Source: Pelagihabitans sp947500445 (GTDB lineage: Bacteria; Bacteroidota; Bacteroidia; Flavobacteriales; Flavobacteriaceae). From it: a stretch of DNA of 64,000 nucleotides. Below, in pieces: positions 51,778 to 60,492 of this stretch (the first letter of the stretch is position 1; each line of letters begins with the position of its first letter). The notes beneath the pieces were generated by a model that was given only the letters and a program-made list of their open reading frames with translations, was not told the origin of the DNA and ran no database searches. The position numbers were made by a program, and so were the translations under genes. The stretch lies in assembly GCF_050589625.1 (NCBI RefSeq), contig NZ_JBNGOP010000004.1, positions 186,001 through 250,000 of the forward strand. The letters run 5' to 3'.

Positions 51778-52902
51778 ATGAAAGAGGACTATTACGACAT
51801 ACTTGGAGTTGCCAAAGGAGCTTCTACCGCAGAGATAAAGAAGGCCTATCGAAAGAAAGCCATTCAATATCATCCGGATAAAAACCCCGGTGATCCCAAG
51901 GCCGAGGAAATGTTCAAAAAAGCTGCGGAGGCTTACGAGGTGTTGAGCGATGCCGACAAAAAGGCCCGTTACGATCAATTCGGCCATGCCGCCTTTGAAG
52001 GTGGAGGCGGTTTTGGCGGTGGCGGAATGAATATGGATGATATTTTCAGCCAATTTGGAGATATTTTCGGTGGTGCGTTCGGCGGTAGCGGTGGCTTTAG
52101 CGGTTTCGGAGGTTTTGGTGGTGGCGGTCAAAGAAGGGCCAAAGGCAGTAACCTGCGTATTCGGGTAAAGCTAAGTCTGGAAGATGTGGCCAACGGGGTA
52201 GAAAAAAAGGTAAAGGTCCGCCGTAAAATTCAGGCCGATGGGGTTACCTATAAAACCTGTGGCACCTGCGGGGGTCGCGGTCAGGTAACCAAAATAGCGA
52301 ATACCATTCTGGGTAGAATGCAAACCGCGGCTACTTGTAACGCCTGTGGGGGAAGTGGACAGTTATTGGACAAAAAACCTGCCGACGCCGATGCTCAAGG
52401 CTTACGGGTACAAGAAGAAACCGTATCGATAAAAATTCCGGCGGGTGTGGAAGAAGGGATGCAGCTCAAGGTCGGCGGAAAAGGAAACGATGCCCCCGGC
52501 AACGGAGTGCCAGGTGACCTGTTGGTCGCCATAGAGACCGAGGATCATGCCACCCTAAAACGGGAAGGGGACAATCTTCACTACGATCTGTACATTAGCA
52601 TATCGGAAGCGGTTCTGGGAAGTTCGAAGGAAATTGATGCCGTTGGTGGTAAGGTGCGTATCAAATTGGAACCGGGTATACAATCCGGGAAAATTTTACG
52701 ACTTCGCGGTAAAGGTATCTCAAGTTTGAACGGTTATGGTAGCGGCGATCTTTTGGTGCACGTTAACGTTTGGACACCAAAAGAGCTGAACAAGGAACAA
52801 AAAGAGTTTTTTGAACGAATGCGCGATAATGATAATTTTGAGCCAAAACCCGAAAAATCGGACAAATCCTTCTTTGAGAAGGTAAAAGATATGTTCTCTT
52901 AA
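51778..52902 (+). CDS. dnaJ: Chaperone DnaJ with half-length zinc finger
   Basis: 374-aa Hsp40. J domain (residues 4-70) with YHPDKNPGD, Gly/Phe-rich linker (residues 75-120: GGGGFGGGGMNMDDIF and GFSGFGGFGGGG), zinc-finger region, then the C-terminal domains (SIKIPAGVEEGMQLKVGGKG, LRLRGKGISSL). Canonical DnaJ has four CxxCxGxG repeats; here only two are seen: CGTCGGRGQ and CNACGGSGQ. This fits one zinc site instead of two, as in other Flavobacteriia I recall. Confidence 0.95.
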   Translation: MKEDYYDILGVAKGASTAEIKKAYRKKAIQYHPDKNPGDPKAEEMFKKAAEAYEVLSDADKKARYDQFGHAAFEGGGGFGGGGMNMDDIFSQFGDIFGGAFGGSGGFSGFGGFGGGGQRRAKGSNLRIRVKLSLEDVANGVEKKVKVRRKIQADGVTYKTCGTCGGRGQVTKIANTILGRMQTAATCNACGGSGQLLDKKPADADAQGLRVQEETVSIKIPAGVEEGMQLKVGGKGNDAPGNGVPGDLLVAIETEDHATLKREGDNLHYDLYISISEAVLGSSKEIDAVGGKVRIKLEPGIQSGKILRLRGKGISSLNGYGSGDLLVHVNVWTPKELNKEQKEFFERMRDNDNFEPKPEKSDKSFFEKVKDMFS

Positions 52903-52934
52903 CATATTTTAATTTCGTTTTTAAAATAAAAACG

Positions 52935-52942
52935 TATATTTG
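52935..52942 (+). promoter_or_regulatory. Orphan -7 element after dnaJ
   Basis: TATATTTG matches TAnnTTTG but no protein gene follows for 360 bp. It is followed at 52947 by a hairpin and at 52994 by a terminator. Confidence 0.45.
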
Positions 52943-52946
52943 AAAC

Positions 52947-53028
52947 AGTATTGGGAGACCAATACTAATTTTCTTTTTCATAGCAATTTTTTTCCCATCC
53001 TTATTCATTTAAGGGTGGGTTTTGTTTT
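52947..53028 (+). ncRNA. Candidate small RNA
   Basis: Between the -7 element and the terminator, about 80 nt begins with a perfect 8-bp hairpin AGTATTGG-GAGA-CCAATACT (52947-52966), then a TTTTCTTTTTC stretch, and ends with the second hairpin plus T-run. It has no ORF. The hairpin could instead be part of the dnaJ 3' end. Confidence 0.35.
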
Positions 53029-53030
53029 TT
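52994..53030 (+). terminator. Intrinsic terminator
   Basis: CCCATCCTTA/TAAGGGTGGG (one wobble pair) followed by TTTTGTTTTTT. Ends dnaJ or the candidate small RNA. Confidence 0.85.
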
Positions 53031-53283
53031 AGGGCCTGCTCAAACGTTTAACCTGATGGAAAAACCCTTCCATCGGGTACATTTTCCCCGACAACATCGT
53101 TGGACCATATTCCCCGCTTTTTATGATTCTGGGATATTTTCGTTGAAATATACGTCATAAGAAGCACGATACTACCGGGTGTATGAATGGTCTTTTTTTG
53201 GAGCATAAAATGGTACCCTAGCGCCAATAAAAATGATGGGTGCTAAAGTTGCCATTTGCAAATGACTGTTGGGGGCATTTAGC

Positions 53284-53291
53284 TATCTTTG
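53284..53291 (+). promoter_or_regulatory. -7 promoter element before the ABC transporter operon
   Basis: TATCTTTG (TAnnTTTG), 14 bp before the ATG at 53306. Confidence 0.5.
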
Positions 53292-53305
53292 GGAAAATTG
53301 CGTGC

Positions 53306-54241
53306 ATGAACACTATTTTGGTAGCTAAGGAAGTCACCAAACGATTTGGAAACTACACCGCGCTCGATAGCGTTTCCCTGGAAATACCCGAAAACTGCAT
53401 TTATGGCCTGCTCGGTCCCAATGGGGCCGGTAAAACCACGCTTATCCGTATCATCAACCAAATTTCGTATCCCGATCAGGGGGCTCTTCTGTTCAACGGT
53501 GAACCCTTACGACCGGAACATATTACGCAAATCGGTTATTTGCCGGAGGAAAGGGGGTTGTACAAAAGCATGAAGGTAGGGGAGCAGGCGCTGTATTTGG
53601 CCCAGTTGAAGGGTTTGGATAAAAGGGAAGCGAAAAAGCGGTTGCTGTATTGGTTCGAACGACTGGAAATCGGTGATTGGTGGAACAAAAAAGTTCAGGA
53701 ACTATCAAAGGGAATGGCACAAAAAATACAGTTCGTGGTTACCGTGTTGCACGAGCCGCGCCTGCTGATTTTTGACGAACCGTTCAGCGGTTTCGACCCC
53801 ATTAACGCCAGCTTGATAAAAGATGAGATTTTGGCCTTAAAGGAGAAGGGGACCTCCATTATTTTTTCCACCCACAGAATGGAGTCCGTAGAGGAACTGT
53901 GCGAGCATATCGCATTATTGCACCGGTCGGAAAAAATACTCGATGGCAGGCTTTCGGAGATAAAAAAGGCATATAAGAATAATACGTTTCGGGTGGCCAT
54001 GGTATCGGAACGGGGTACTTCGGTGCTCGGGGAATTGGAAGAAAAATTTAAACTGTCCCAAACGGAGTTCGATCAGGAAGAAAAGCAGCTGGGCTTTACG
54101 GTACAACTTCCCTCGGACGATTCACGCTCCTTGCTGTCCGCACTTTCCGAAAAAGGAAGGGTACAACGTTTTGAGGAAATCGTTCCCTCCGCAAATGATA
54201 TTTTTATACGAACCGTAAAAGAAAAAGGGAACAATGGGTAA
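53306..54241 (+). CDS. ABC transporter ATP-binding protein (NatA-like)
   Basis: 311-aa ATPase of an ABC-2-type exporter. Walker A is LLGPNGAGKTTLIRI, signature VQELSKGMAQKIQFV (LSKGM replaces LSGGQ), Walker B LLIFDEPFSGFDP, H-loop FSTHRM. The C-terminal part (residues 215-311) is an extra domain typical of NatA-like proteins. ATG 53306 is preferred over a GTG at 53240. It overlaps the permease start by 8 bp. Confidence 0.93.
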   Translation: MNTILVAKEVTKRFGNYTALDSVSLEIPENCIYGLLGPNGAGKTTLIRIINQISYPDQGALLFNGEPLRPEHITQIGYLPEERGLYKSMKVGEQALYLAQLKGLDKREAKKRLLYWFERLEIGDWWNKKVQELSKGMAQKIQFVVTVLHEPRLLIFDEPFSGFDPINASLIKDEILALKEKGTSIIFSTHRMESVEELCEHIALLHRSEKILDGRLSEIKKAYKNNTFRVAMVSERGTSVLGELEEKFKLSQTEFDQEEKQLGFTVQLPSDDSRSLLSALSEKGRVQRFEEIVPSANDIFIRTVKEKGNNG

Positions 54242-55574
54242 ATTACGGTTGATCATCAAACGGGAGTACCTGGCCAAGGTCCGCAATAGATCGTTTGTGG
54301 TAATGACTTTTTTGAGCCCTATTTTAATGGTAGGGCTGGTAGTGTTGGTCGCTTACCTGGCACAGCTCAACGACGGCGAAAAACGGATTATCGCCATTTT
54401 GAACGAAAGTGATTATTTCTCTACCGATTTTCATACCACGGAAAGTACATCCTATGTGCGTCTGTTCGATTTGGACATCGAGACCGCCAAGGATTCTACG
54501 GAAAAAATGGGATACACCGGACTGCTGCATATCCCTCAAAAAAAGACGTTGGAAGCGGTGGCGGAAGCGTCATATTTTTTCTCAAAAAATACGCCCAATA
54601 CCCTGGTGTTGGAAAAGATAGAAGCCGTTTTTGAAGAACGCCTACGGCAGCGGCGACTTCAGGAAATGGGGGTCAGTCCCAAAGACTATGCCATGGTGGA
54701 CTCCCGCTACGAGGTAAATATTGCCACCTTTTCGGGAGAACAGAACTTAAAACATTTTAATGAGATAAAAGCGGCCATTGGCGGGGCCTTTGGTTATTTG
54801 ATTATGATGTTCATTATCATTTATGGCGGGTTTGTCATGCGGAGTGTGATCGAAGAGAAAACCAGTAGGATAATAGAGGTCATTATTTCGTCGGTAAAAC
54901 CCTTTCAACTCATGTTGGGTAAAATAATTGGCACCTCTTTGGCGGGAATTACCCAGTTCACTATTTGGATTATTTCGGCCAGTATACTGCTGCTACTGGC
55001 GTTGGCCCTGCTCGATATGGATTTGGCCACATTGCGCACCGGTCCCACTATGATTGCCGATGCCACTGGTCAATTGCCCACCGCCATGCCGGCGACCAAT
55101 GAAATGTTCGCGCTATATGCGCAGGAAATTTTTAAGATACCCATTTTTACCCTGGTCGGCTTCTTTCTGGTATATTTTGTTTTGGGGTATTTGATCTACA
55201 GCTCCATTTATGCCGCTATTGGCGCAGCTGTCGATAATGAAACGGACACGCAACAATTTATTTTTCCGATCATTATTCCTTTGGTATTGGCCATATACGT
55301 AGGATTCTTTTCAGTGTTCAACAATCCACACGGACCGATCGCGGTCGGGTTTTCCATTTTTCCGCTTACCTCCCCGATTGTAATGATGATGCGTTTGCCT
55401 TGGGGCATAGGCGAAGGCGGCGTACCGATTTGGCAGTTGGTTACTTCCATTCTTCTTTTAATCGGTACTTTTATGGGAATTGTTTGGTTTGCCGCGAAAA
55501 TTTATAGGGTCGGTATTTTAATGTATGGGAAAAAGCCCAGTTATAAAGAACTGTTCAAATGGTTGCGATATTGA
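54234..55574 (+). CDS. ABC-2-type permease (NatB-like)
   Basis: 446-aa membrane protein. One N-terminal membrane helix (VVMTFLSPILMVGLVVLVAYL), a large external domain (residues 40-175), and about six helices in the C-terminal part with the YGGFVMRSVIEEKTSRIIEVIISSVKPFQLMLGK coupling region (in pieces: VIEEKTSRIIEV, SSVKPFQLMLGK). It forms the exporter with the preceding ATPase; the family is linked to Na+ or peptide export. The next gene overlaps its stop by one base. Confidence 0.92.
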   Translation: MGKLRLIIKREYLAKVRNRSFVVMTFLSPILMVGLVVLVAYLAQLNDGEKRIIAILNESDYFSTDFHTTESTSYVRLFDLDIETAKDSTEKMGYTGLLHIPQKKTLEAVAEASYFFSKNTPNTLVLEKIEAVFEERLRQRRLQEMGVSPKDYAMVDSRYEVNIATFSGEQNLKHFNEIKAAIGGAFGYLIMMFIIIYGGFVMRSVIEEKTSRIIEVIISSVKPFQLMLGKIIGTSLAGITQFTIWIISASILLLLALALLDMDLATLRTGPTMIADATGQLPTAMPATNEMFALYAQEIFKIPIFTLVGFFLVYFVLGYLIYSSIYAAIGAAVDNETDTQQFIFPIIIPLVLAIYVGFFSVFNNPHGPIAVGFSIFPLTSPIVMMMRLPWGIGEGGVPIWQLVTSILLLIGTFMGIVWFAAKIYRVGILMYGKKPSYKELFKWLRY

Positions 55575-56467
55575 TGCAGGAAAAAGATACCGTTGTTGAG
55601 GATACGTTGAAAGAGGACGTTTGGGAATCGGTAAAACAGTTTTTGGATATTGGCTTACATTTGGGAGAGGGCGATAATTCCATCAACATTACTATAGGGC
55701 TTTTGCTGTTACTTTCCATCGCCTTTATTTCCACAAGTTTTGTGTTAAAATGGCTCCGTAATCTTTTTGTGCGGAAAATGGAACCCGATGACAAATTGAA
55801 GTTCATCAGTATCTTCAAGTTCATCAAATATGTGGTGTACATCATTGTGGTGTTGCTTACCGTAAGTGCGGCAGGTATCGATATTACCATTTTGATTACC
55901 GCTTCGGCGGCCCTGTTTGTCGGTTTGGGACTTGCATTGCAAGAACTTTTTCAAGATGTTATTGCGGGTGTTTTTATCATATTGGACAAATCGTTGCACG
56001 TAGGGGATATAATAGAAGTTGACGATAAGGTAGGGCGGGTGTTCGAAATAAAACTTCGGACCACTAGGGCGATTACCCGTGATGATAAGGTAATCATCAT
56101 TCCCAACCATAAGTTCATTAGCGAAACCATTTACAACTATACCCAAAACCATAAGACTACCCGGGAGGCCGTAATGGTCGGTGTGGCCTATGGCAGTGAT
56201 GTCACCTTGGTCACTACAATTTTAGAAGAGGTGGCCCAAGAACAGCAAGGGGTACTGAACAGCCCGAAACCCTTTGTGCTCTTCGAGGATTTTGGGGACT
56301 CCGCATTGCTATTTTCGTTACAGTTTTATATCAATGACAGTTTCGGTGGTCCAAAAATAAAGAGTGCGATGCGGTATCGCATCGAAGCTAAATTTCGGGA
56401 AAACCATATTGTTATTCCGTTCCCCCAAAGAGATGTACACCTATTTCAGCAGAAACCCAGTTCATGA
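55574..56467 (+). CDS. Mechanosensitive channel, MscS family
   Basis: 297-aa MscS-type channel with three N-terminal helices, pore segment SAALFVGLGLALQELFQDVIAG and beta domain GDIIEVDDKVGRVFEIKLRTTR. The ATG at 55574 overlaps the permease stop (TGATG). The C-terminal end overlaps the next ORF by ATGA. It sits inside an ABC-exporter operon, an unusual place for MscS; this suggests a role in envelope stress together with the exporter. Confidence 0.92.
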   Translation: MQEKDTVVEDTLKEDVWESVKQFLDIGLHLGEGDNSINITIGLLLLLSIAFISTSFVLKWLRNLFVRKMEPDDKLKFISIFKFIKYVVYIIVVLLTVSAAGIDITILITASAALFVGLGLALQELFQDVIAGVFIILDKSLHVGDIIEVDDKVGRVFEIKLRTTRAITRDDKVIIIPNHKFISETIYNYTQNHKTTREAVMVGVAYGSDVTLVTTILEEVAQEQQGVLNSPKPFVLFEDFGDSALLFSLQFYINDSFGGPKIKSAMRYRIEAKFRENHIVIPFPQRDVHLFQQKPSS

Positions 56468-57351
56468 TTATACCGTCGCTACAGCGGTCCATGACCGTTT
56501 TGTTTCTTTTTTTTGTTTCGTTCTGTTCCTTACAGGGGCAGACGACCGATCTGTTTCGGTTGGAGTATACGGTAATACCCGAAAACCAATTTGGGATACG
56601 TACCAACCGTTATCGTGCCGCTGTAAACGTTCCTGTCAAATTAGGGGAAGAACGGTATTTGGTAACGGGAATGGAATACAATCGATACGAGTTCGAGTTC
56701 GATGTTGCCCTGCCTTTTGAAGTGCAAACCTTGGAACGTTTACATATTGTCGATTTAAATTTGGGCTATATCTGTAAGATACATCCCGATTGGCGTATGG
56801 TCACCATATTGACCCCCCGTCTGGCTTCTAATTTTGAGCGTGGTATCGATAACAACGATTTTTTGATCAACGGTTCCTTACTTTTTTGGAAGGACATGGC
56901 ATCCAAGGAAAAACCGGAACGCTTGATTTTAGGATTGAGTTTTAACAGTGCCACCGGTTTGCCCTACCCACTTCCCGTAATCAATTACAACAAACGGTTT
57001 CACCCGAAATGGTCCTATACTTTGGGAATTCCCCGAATGGATTTCAAATACCACCTGAACGATACCCATGAGTTTCAGTCCGTTCTGTTTCTCGACGGTT
57101 ATTTTGTCAACATTCAAAACGAAATCGCATTGCCGGACGATATAGTGGGTGCTTCCATTTCCCTATCCGCCCTAGTGGGGGCGGTAGGCTATCAGTATAA
57201 ATTCAACAAGATGATTTCATTGTATGCCCTTGCTGGCTATTCTATCATACAGGAAGGACTGATCAGGGACGGAAATAGGAATAGGGCGTTTACCCTGAAT
57301 GACGAAGGAAATTTTTATCTTCGGACAGGATTTAAAATAGCAATTTTTTAA
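56464..57351 (+). CDS. DUF6268-family outer-membrane beta-barrel
   Basis: 295-aa exported barrel-like protein: signal (VLFLFFVSFCSLQGQ) then alternating strands (VPVKLGEERYLVTGMEYNRYEF, LNLGYICKIHPDWRMVTILTP) and a C-terminal FKIAIF with terminal aromatic. This pattern matches DUF6268. Start at ATG 56464 overlaps mscS; an ATG at 56491 would give a cleaner signal peptide. Substrate unknown; may be the outer-membrane end of the system upstream. Confidence 0.75.
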   Translation: MIIPSLQRSMTVLFLFFVSFCSLQGQTTDLFRLEYTVIPENQFGIRTNRYRAAVNVPVKLGEERYLVTGMEYNRYEFEFDVALPFEVQTLERLHIVDLNLGYICKIHPDWRMVTILTPRLASNFERGIDNNDFLINGSLLFWKDMASKEKPERLILGLSFNSATGLPYPLPVINYNKRFHPKWSYTLGIPRMDFKYHLNDTHEFQSVLFLDGYFVNIQNEIALPDDIVGASISLSALVGAVGYQYKFNKMISLYALAGYSIIQEGLIRDGNRNRAFTLNDEGNFYLRTGFKIAIF

Positions 57352-57361
57352 AAAGGGCAAC

Positions 57362-58525
57362 ATGTCAAAAATACTGGTTATAGAGGATGAGGCGGCAATT
57401 CGAAGGGTATTGGTAAAAATACTTTCCGAGGAGAACGACGCATACACGGTGGAGGAAGCCGAAGACGGTCTCAAAGGTTTGGAAACCATCAAGAACAATG
57501 ACTATGATTTGGTACTCTGTGATATTAAGATGCCAAAGATGGACGGTGTAGAAGTGTTGGAGGCCGCAAAAAAAATAAAACCGGAAATCCCGTTCATCAT
57601 GATTTCGGGTCACGGAGATTTGGACACTGCCGTAAATACCATGCGTGCCGGGGCGTTTGACTACATTTCAAAACCGCCCGATTTAAATCGCTTGTTGACC
57701 ACGGTCCGAAATGCCCTGGATCGAAAGGAATTGGTGGTCGAAAATAAGATCTTAAAGAAAAAGGTAAGTAAGAATTATGAAATGATCGGGGATAGCGATG
57801 AAATTACCGCTATTAAGGACATGATCGAAAAAGTGGCACCGACCGATGCACGGGTGCTGATTACCGGTTCCAACGGAACCGGAAAAGAACTGGTAGCTCA
57901 TTGGTTGCATGAAAAAAGTGCAAGGAGCGGGGCACCGTTTATAGAGGTCAATTGCGCCGCAATACCGTCCGAGCTTATCGAAAGTGAACTTTTTGGCCAT
58001 GTAAAAGGCGCCTTTACCTCTGCGGTAAAAGATCGTGCCGGAAAATTTGAAGCGGCCAATAAAGGAACCATTTTTTTAGATGAGATCGGCGACATGAGCC
58101 TTTCGGCCCAAGCAAAGGTGCTTCGGGCATTGCAGGAAAGTAAGATCAGTAGGGTGGGTTCCGATAAGGATATTAAGGTAAACGTACGGGTCCTCGCAGC
58201 CACCAATAAAAACCTTAAAAAGGAAATTGAGGACGGAAAATTTCGGGAAGACCTCTACCATAGGCTGGCCGTAATTTTGATCAAAGTACCCGCGCTCAAC
58301 GATCGAAGGAACGATATTCCGCTGCTGATCGGCCACTTCTCAAAAAAGATTACTTCCGAACAAGGTATTCCGGACAAGCGTTTTTCTTCCGGTGCCGTAA
58401 AATTGTTGCAGGGTTACGATTGGACCGGTAACATTCGGGAACTGCGCAATGTAGTGGAACGGTTGATAATATTGGGCGGAACGGAAGTAACTGAAGCCGA
58501 TGTAAAACTGTTTGCGAGCAAATAG
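57362..58525 (+). CDS. Sigma-54-type response regulator without DNA-binding domain
   Basis: 387-aa protein: receiver (residues 1-120; phospho-Asp in LVLCDIKMPKMDGVEV) and AAA+ sigma-54 activation domain (residues 140-370; Walker A ITGSNGTGKELVAHWLH, Walker B GTIFLDEIGDMSL). The sigma-54 contact loop reads GAFTSA instead of GAFTGA. It ends after TEADVKLFASK, so the usual C-terminal Fis-type HTH is missing. It must act without direct DNA binding or via a partner. It starts 11 bp after the barrel gene. Confidence 0.92.
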   Translation: MSKILVIEDEAAIRRVLVKILSEENDAYTVEEAEDGLKGLETIKNNDYDLVLCDIKMPKMDGVEVLEAAKKIKPEIPFIMISGHGDLDTAVNTMRAGAFDYISKPPDLNRLLTTVRNALDRKELVVENKILKKKVSKNYEMIGDSDEITAIKDMIEKVAPTDARVLITGSNGTGKELVAHWLHEKSARSGAPFIEVNCAAIPSELIESELFGHVKGAFTSAVKDRAGKFEAANKGTIFLDEIGDMSLSAQAKVLRALQESKISRVGSDKDIKVNVRVLAATNKNLKKEIEDGKFREDLYHRLAVILIKVPALNDRRNDIPLLIGHFSKKITSEQGIPDKRFSSGAVKLLQGYDWTGNIRELRNVVERLIILGGTEVTEADVKLFASK

Positions 58526-58595
58526 GTAACGGGCAGTGTTCGGACCGTCATACAAAAGTAGCACCGTAAACGTGGTACCCGTAAATAGGAATCGA

Positions 58596-59291
58596 TCAGT
58601 ATTCGCATTCACCGATTTGGGACAATGCTGCGGCGGTTATTTTTTTAGTTTTAAGGTTGTAGTATTTTCGCCCTTCGGAGAGGTTGGGCTGTAACAGTTC
58701 CTCTTCACATTCCTCATAAATTTCTTGCGCGAATTCCCGGGCCGCTTTACAATCGACGGTAATCACCACTTCGTCCAAACTCACCCGATATTTTTCCAAT
58801 GCACGATCAATGTTCTTTTTAAGTTCCTCCGAAGGCTGCTCGATTCGTTTTGCTTCTGCCACATCTACGTGTCGCGATCTTAAACTGTCTTTAGCTACAT
58901 TAGGAAAAGGCGTTTTTCTATCTGCGGCATGCGCGACGATGGCACCAAGACTTTCCTCCGTGTTGAGCAGCGAGCGTTTCAAAAGGTTTTTTGAGTCGGA
59001 GATACTTTCTACTTTAGTAGCTTCTTTGAGCAAATGGTTGCTTTCCTCCATGCCTACCGTCGCATGGTCGCAACCACATTCCTTCATATGTTGTTTTGAT
59101 TTTTCGATTGCATTCAGTGCCTTATAGGCATGATAGCGGGTAAGATTGATATCTTCCTTGGAAAGCGCTTTTTCCGTTTGTGTCTTAATAAAATGGATAT
59201 TCGATTGCGCGTACTCGCAAGCATCGTTAGGTTTTAACGAGGTCATCAATAATAAAAGAAGAGCGCAACTAAGCGGGTACAGCTCTTTCAT
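58596..59291 (-). CDS. Exported helical protein, unknown family
   Basis: 231-aa exported protein, signal peptide to about residue 20, then mostly helical sequence: NLTRYHAYKALNAIEKSKQHMKECGCDHA (seen as HMKECGCDHATVGMEES), SDSKNLLKRSLLNTEESL, and a C-terminal LKTKKITAAALSQIGECE. Cysteines at CGC and ECEEE may matter. Family not recognised, but conserved in Flavobacteriia from memory. Converges with the sigma-54 regulator gene. Confidence 0.65.
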   Translation of the reverse strand: MKELYPLSCALLLLLMTSLKPNDACEYAQSNIHFIKTQTEKALSKEDINLTRYHAYKALNAIEKSKQHMKECGCDHATVGMEESNHLLKEATKVESISDSKNLLKRSLLNTEESLGAIVAHAADRKTPFPNVAKDSLRSRHVDVAEAKRIEQPSEELKKNIDRALEKYRVSLDEVVITVDCKAAREFAQEIYEECEEELLQPNLSEGRKYYNLKTKKITAAALSQIGECEY

Positions 59292-59485
59292 GACAGTATT
59301 TTACTTTCGATACAATAGGTTTGGCGTATTGCGAATTTAACTAGAAAAGACTTGGATGGCTATTTTTTTCGACGCATGACATCCCCCTTTCGTTTTTTTG
59401 GATGAAGCGTTTACAAAGATTGTTGAACTACTGTTTTTTTTAACAATTTGTACCGCTCAACGAGTAAAAAATTCTATATTTCAGT

Positions 59486-60370
59486 ATGGATAAAATAGAA
59501 ACGGGAGCCTATCGCGTAAAAGAGGGGATACAGTTGTCCAATATGCCCACCCATACCGATTTGGGGATGTCCGATAAAGCGTTGAAAAAGCTACTGGAAA
59601 AAATCCGTGAGCCCTTGGGGGATTTTCAGAATACCCTTTATGCACATGGAAAATACAGTGTACTCATTTGTATACAGGGTATGGATACCGCCGGGAAGGA
59701 CAGCTTGATACGGGAGGTCTTTAAAGACTTTAACGTTCGCGGTATTACGGTGCACAGTTTTAAGGTACCCACGGCTTTGGAACTTGGGCACGATTTTCTT
59801 TGGCGGCACTACATTGCGTTGCCTGCCAAAGGGAAGTTCGGGGTTTTTAACCGTACCCATTATGAAAACGTTTTGGTCACCCGGGTGCACCCCGAATATC
59901 TGATTGGAGAACACCTGCCCGGTATCGAAAAGGTAGCGGACGTGGATCAGTCGTTCTGGGACCGCCGTTTTGAACAAATCAATGCCTTTGAAAAACATTT
60001 GGCCGAAAACGGAACGATTATTATTAAATTTTTTCTAAACCTATCCAAAGAGGAACAGCGAAAACGGCTTTTAAGAAGATTGGAATTAAAGGAGAAAAAC
60101 TGGAAGTTTTCGCCCGGCGACCTAAAAGAACGGCAGTTGTGGGACAGGTATCAGGAATGTTATCAGGAAGCGATCAACAACACCTCCAAGCCGCACGCCC
60201 CCTGGTATGTGTTACCGGCGGATAATAAAAAAGCGGCAAGAGTCATTTTTGCCGAGATCCTTTCAAAAAAGTTGCGGGAATATTCCGATATTAAGGAACC
60301 AAGTTTAGACCCTAAAATACAGGCAAACCTGGAAGCATATAAAAAACAGTTGGAAAAAGAAGCGTTATGA
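59486..60370 (+). CDS. ppk2: Polyphosphate kinase 2-type nucleotide phosphotransferase
   Basis: 294-aa PPK2-family protein (relative of TIGR03709). Landmarks: LICIQGMDTAGKDSLIREVF (Walker A), RHYIALPAKGKFGVFNRTHYENVLVTRVHPE (Walker B region; FNRTHYENVL), and LRRLELKEKNWKFSPGDLKER lid region. It transfers phosphate between polyphosphate and nucleotides (usually making NDPs or NTPs). Cytoplasmic, stands alone. Confidence 0.92.
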   Translation: MDKIETGAYRVKEGIQLSNMPTHTDLGMSDKALKKLLEKIREPLGDFQNTLYAHGKYSVLICIQGMDTAGKDSLIREVFKDFNVRGITVHSFKVPTALELGHDFLWRHYIALPAKGKFGVFNRTHYENVLVTRVHPEYLIGEHLPGIEKVADVDQSFWDRRFEQINAFEKHLAENGTIIIKFFLNLSKEEQRKRLLRRLELKEKNWKFSPGDLKERQLWDRYQECYQEAINNTSKPHAPWYVLPADNKKAARVIFAEILSKKLREYSDIKEPSLDPKIQANLEAYKKQLEKEAL

Positions 60371-60492
60371 AACGAGCATAAACTTTTTTAAGCATACCCT
60401 ACCGAGATGATTAAAATAAGTTTATGCGAATTACTGAATTTGCAGAAATTTTTAGTTTCTTCATTTCCAGCGGACTACAAAATTTTAAAAAG

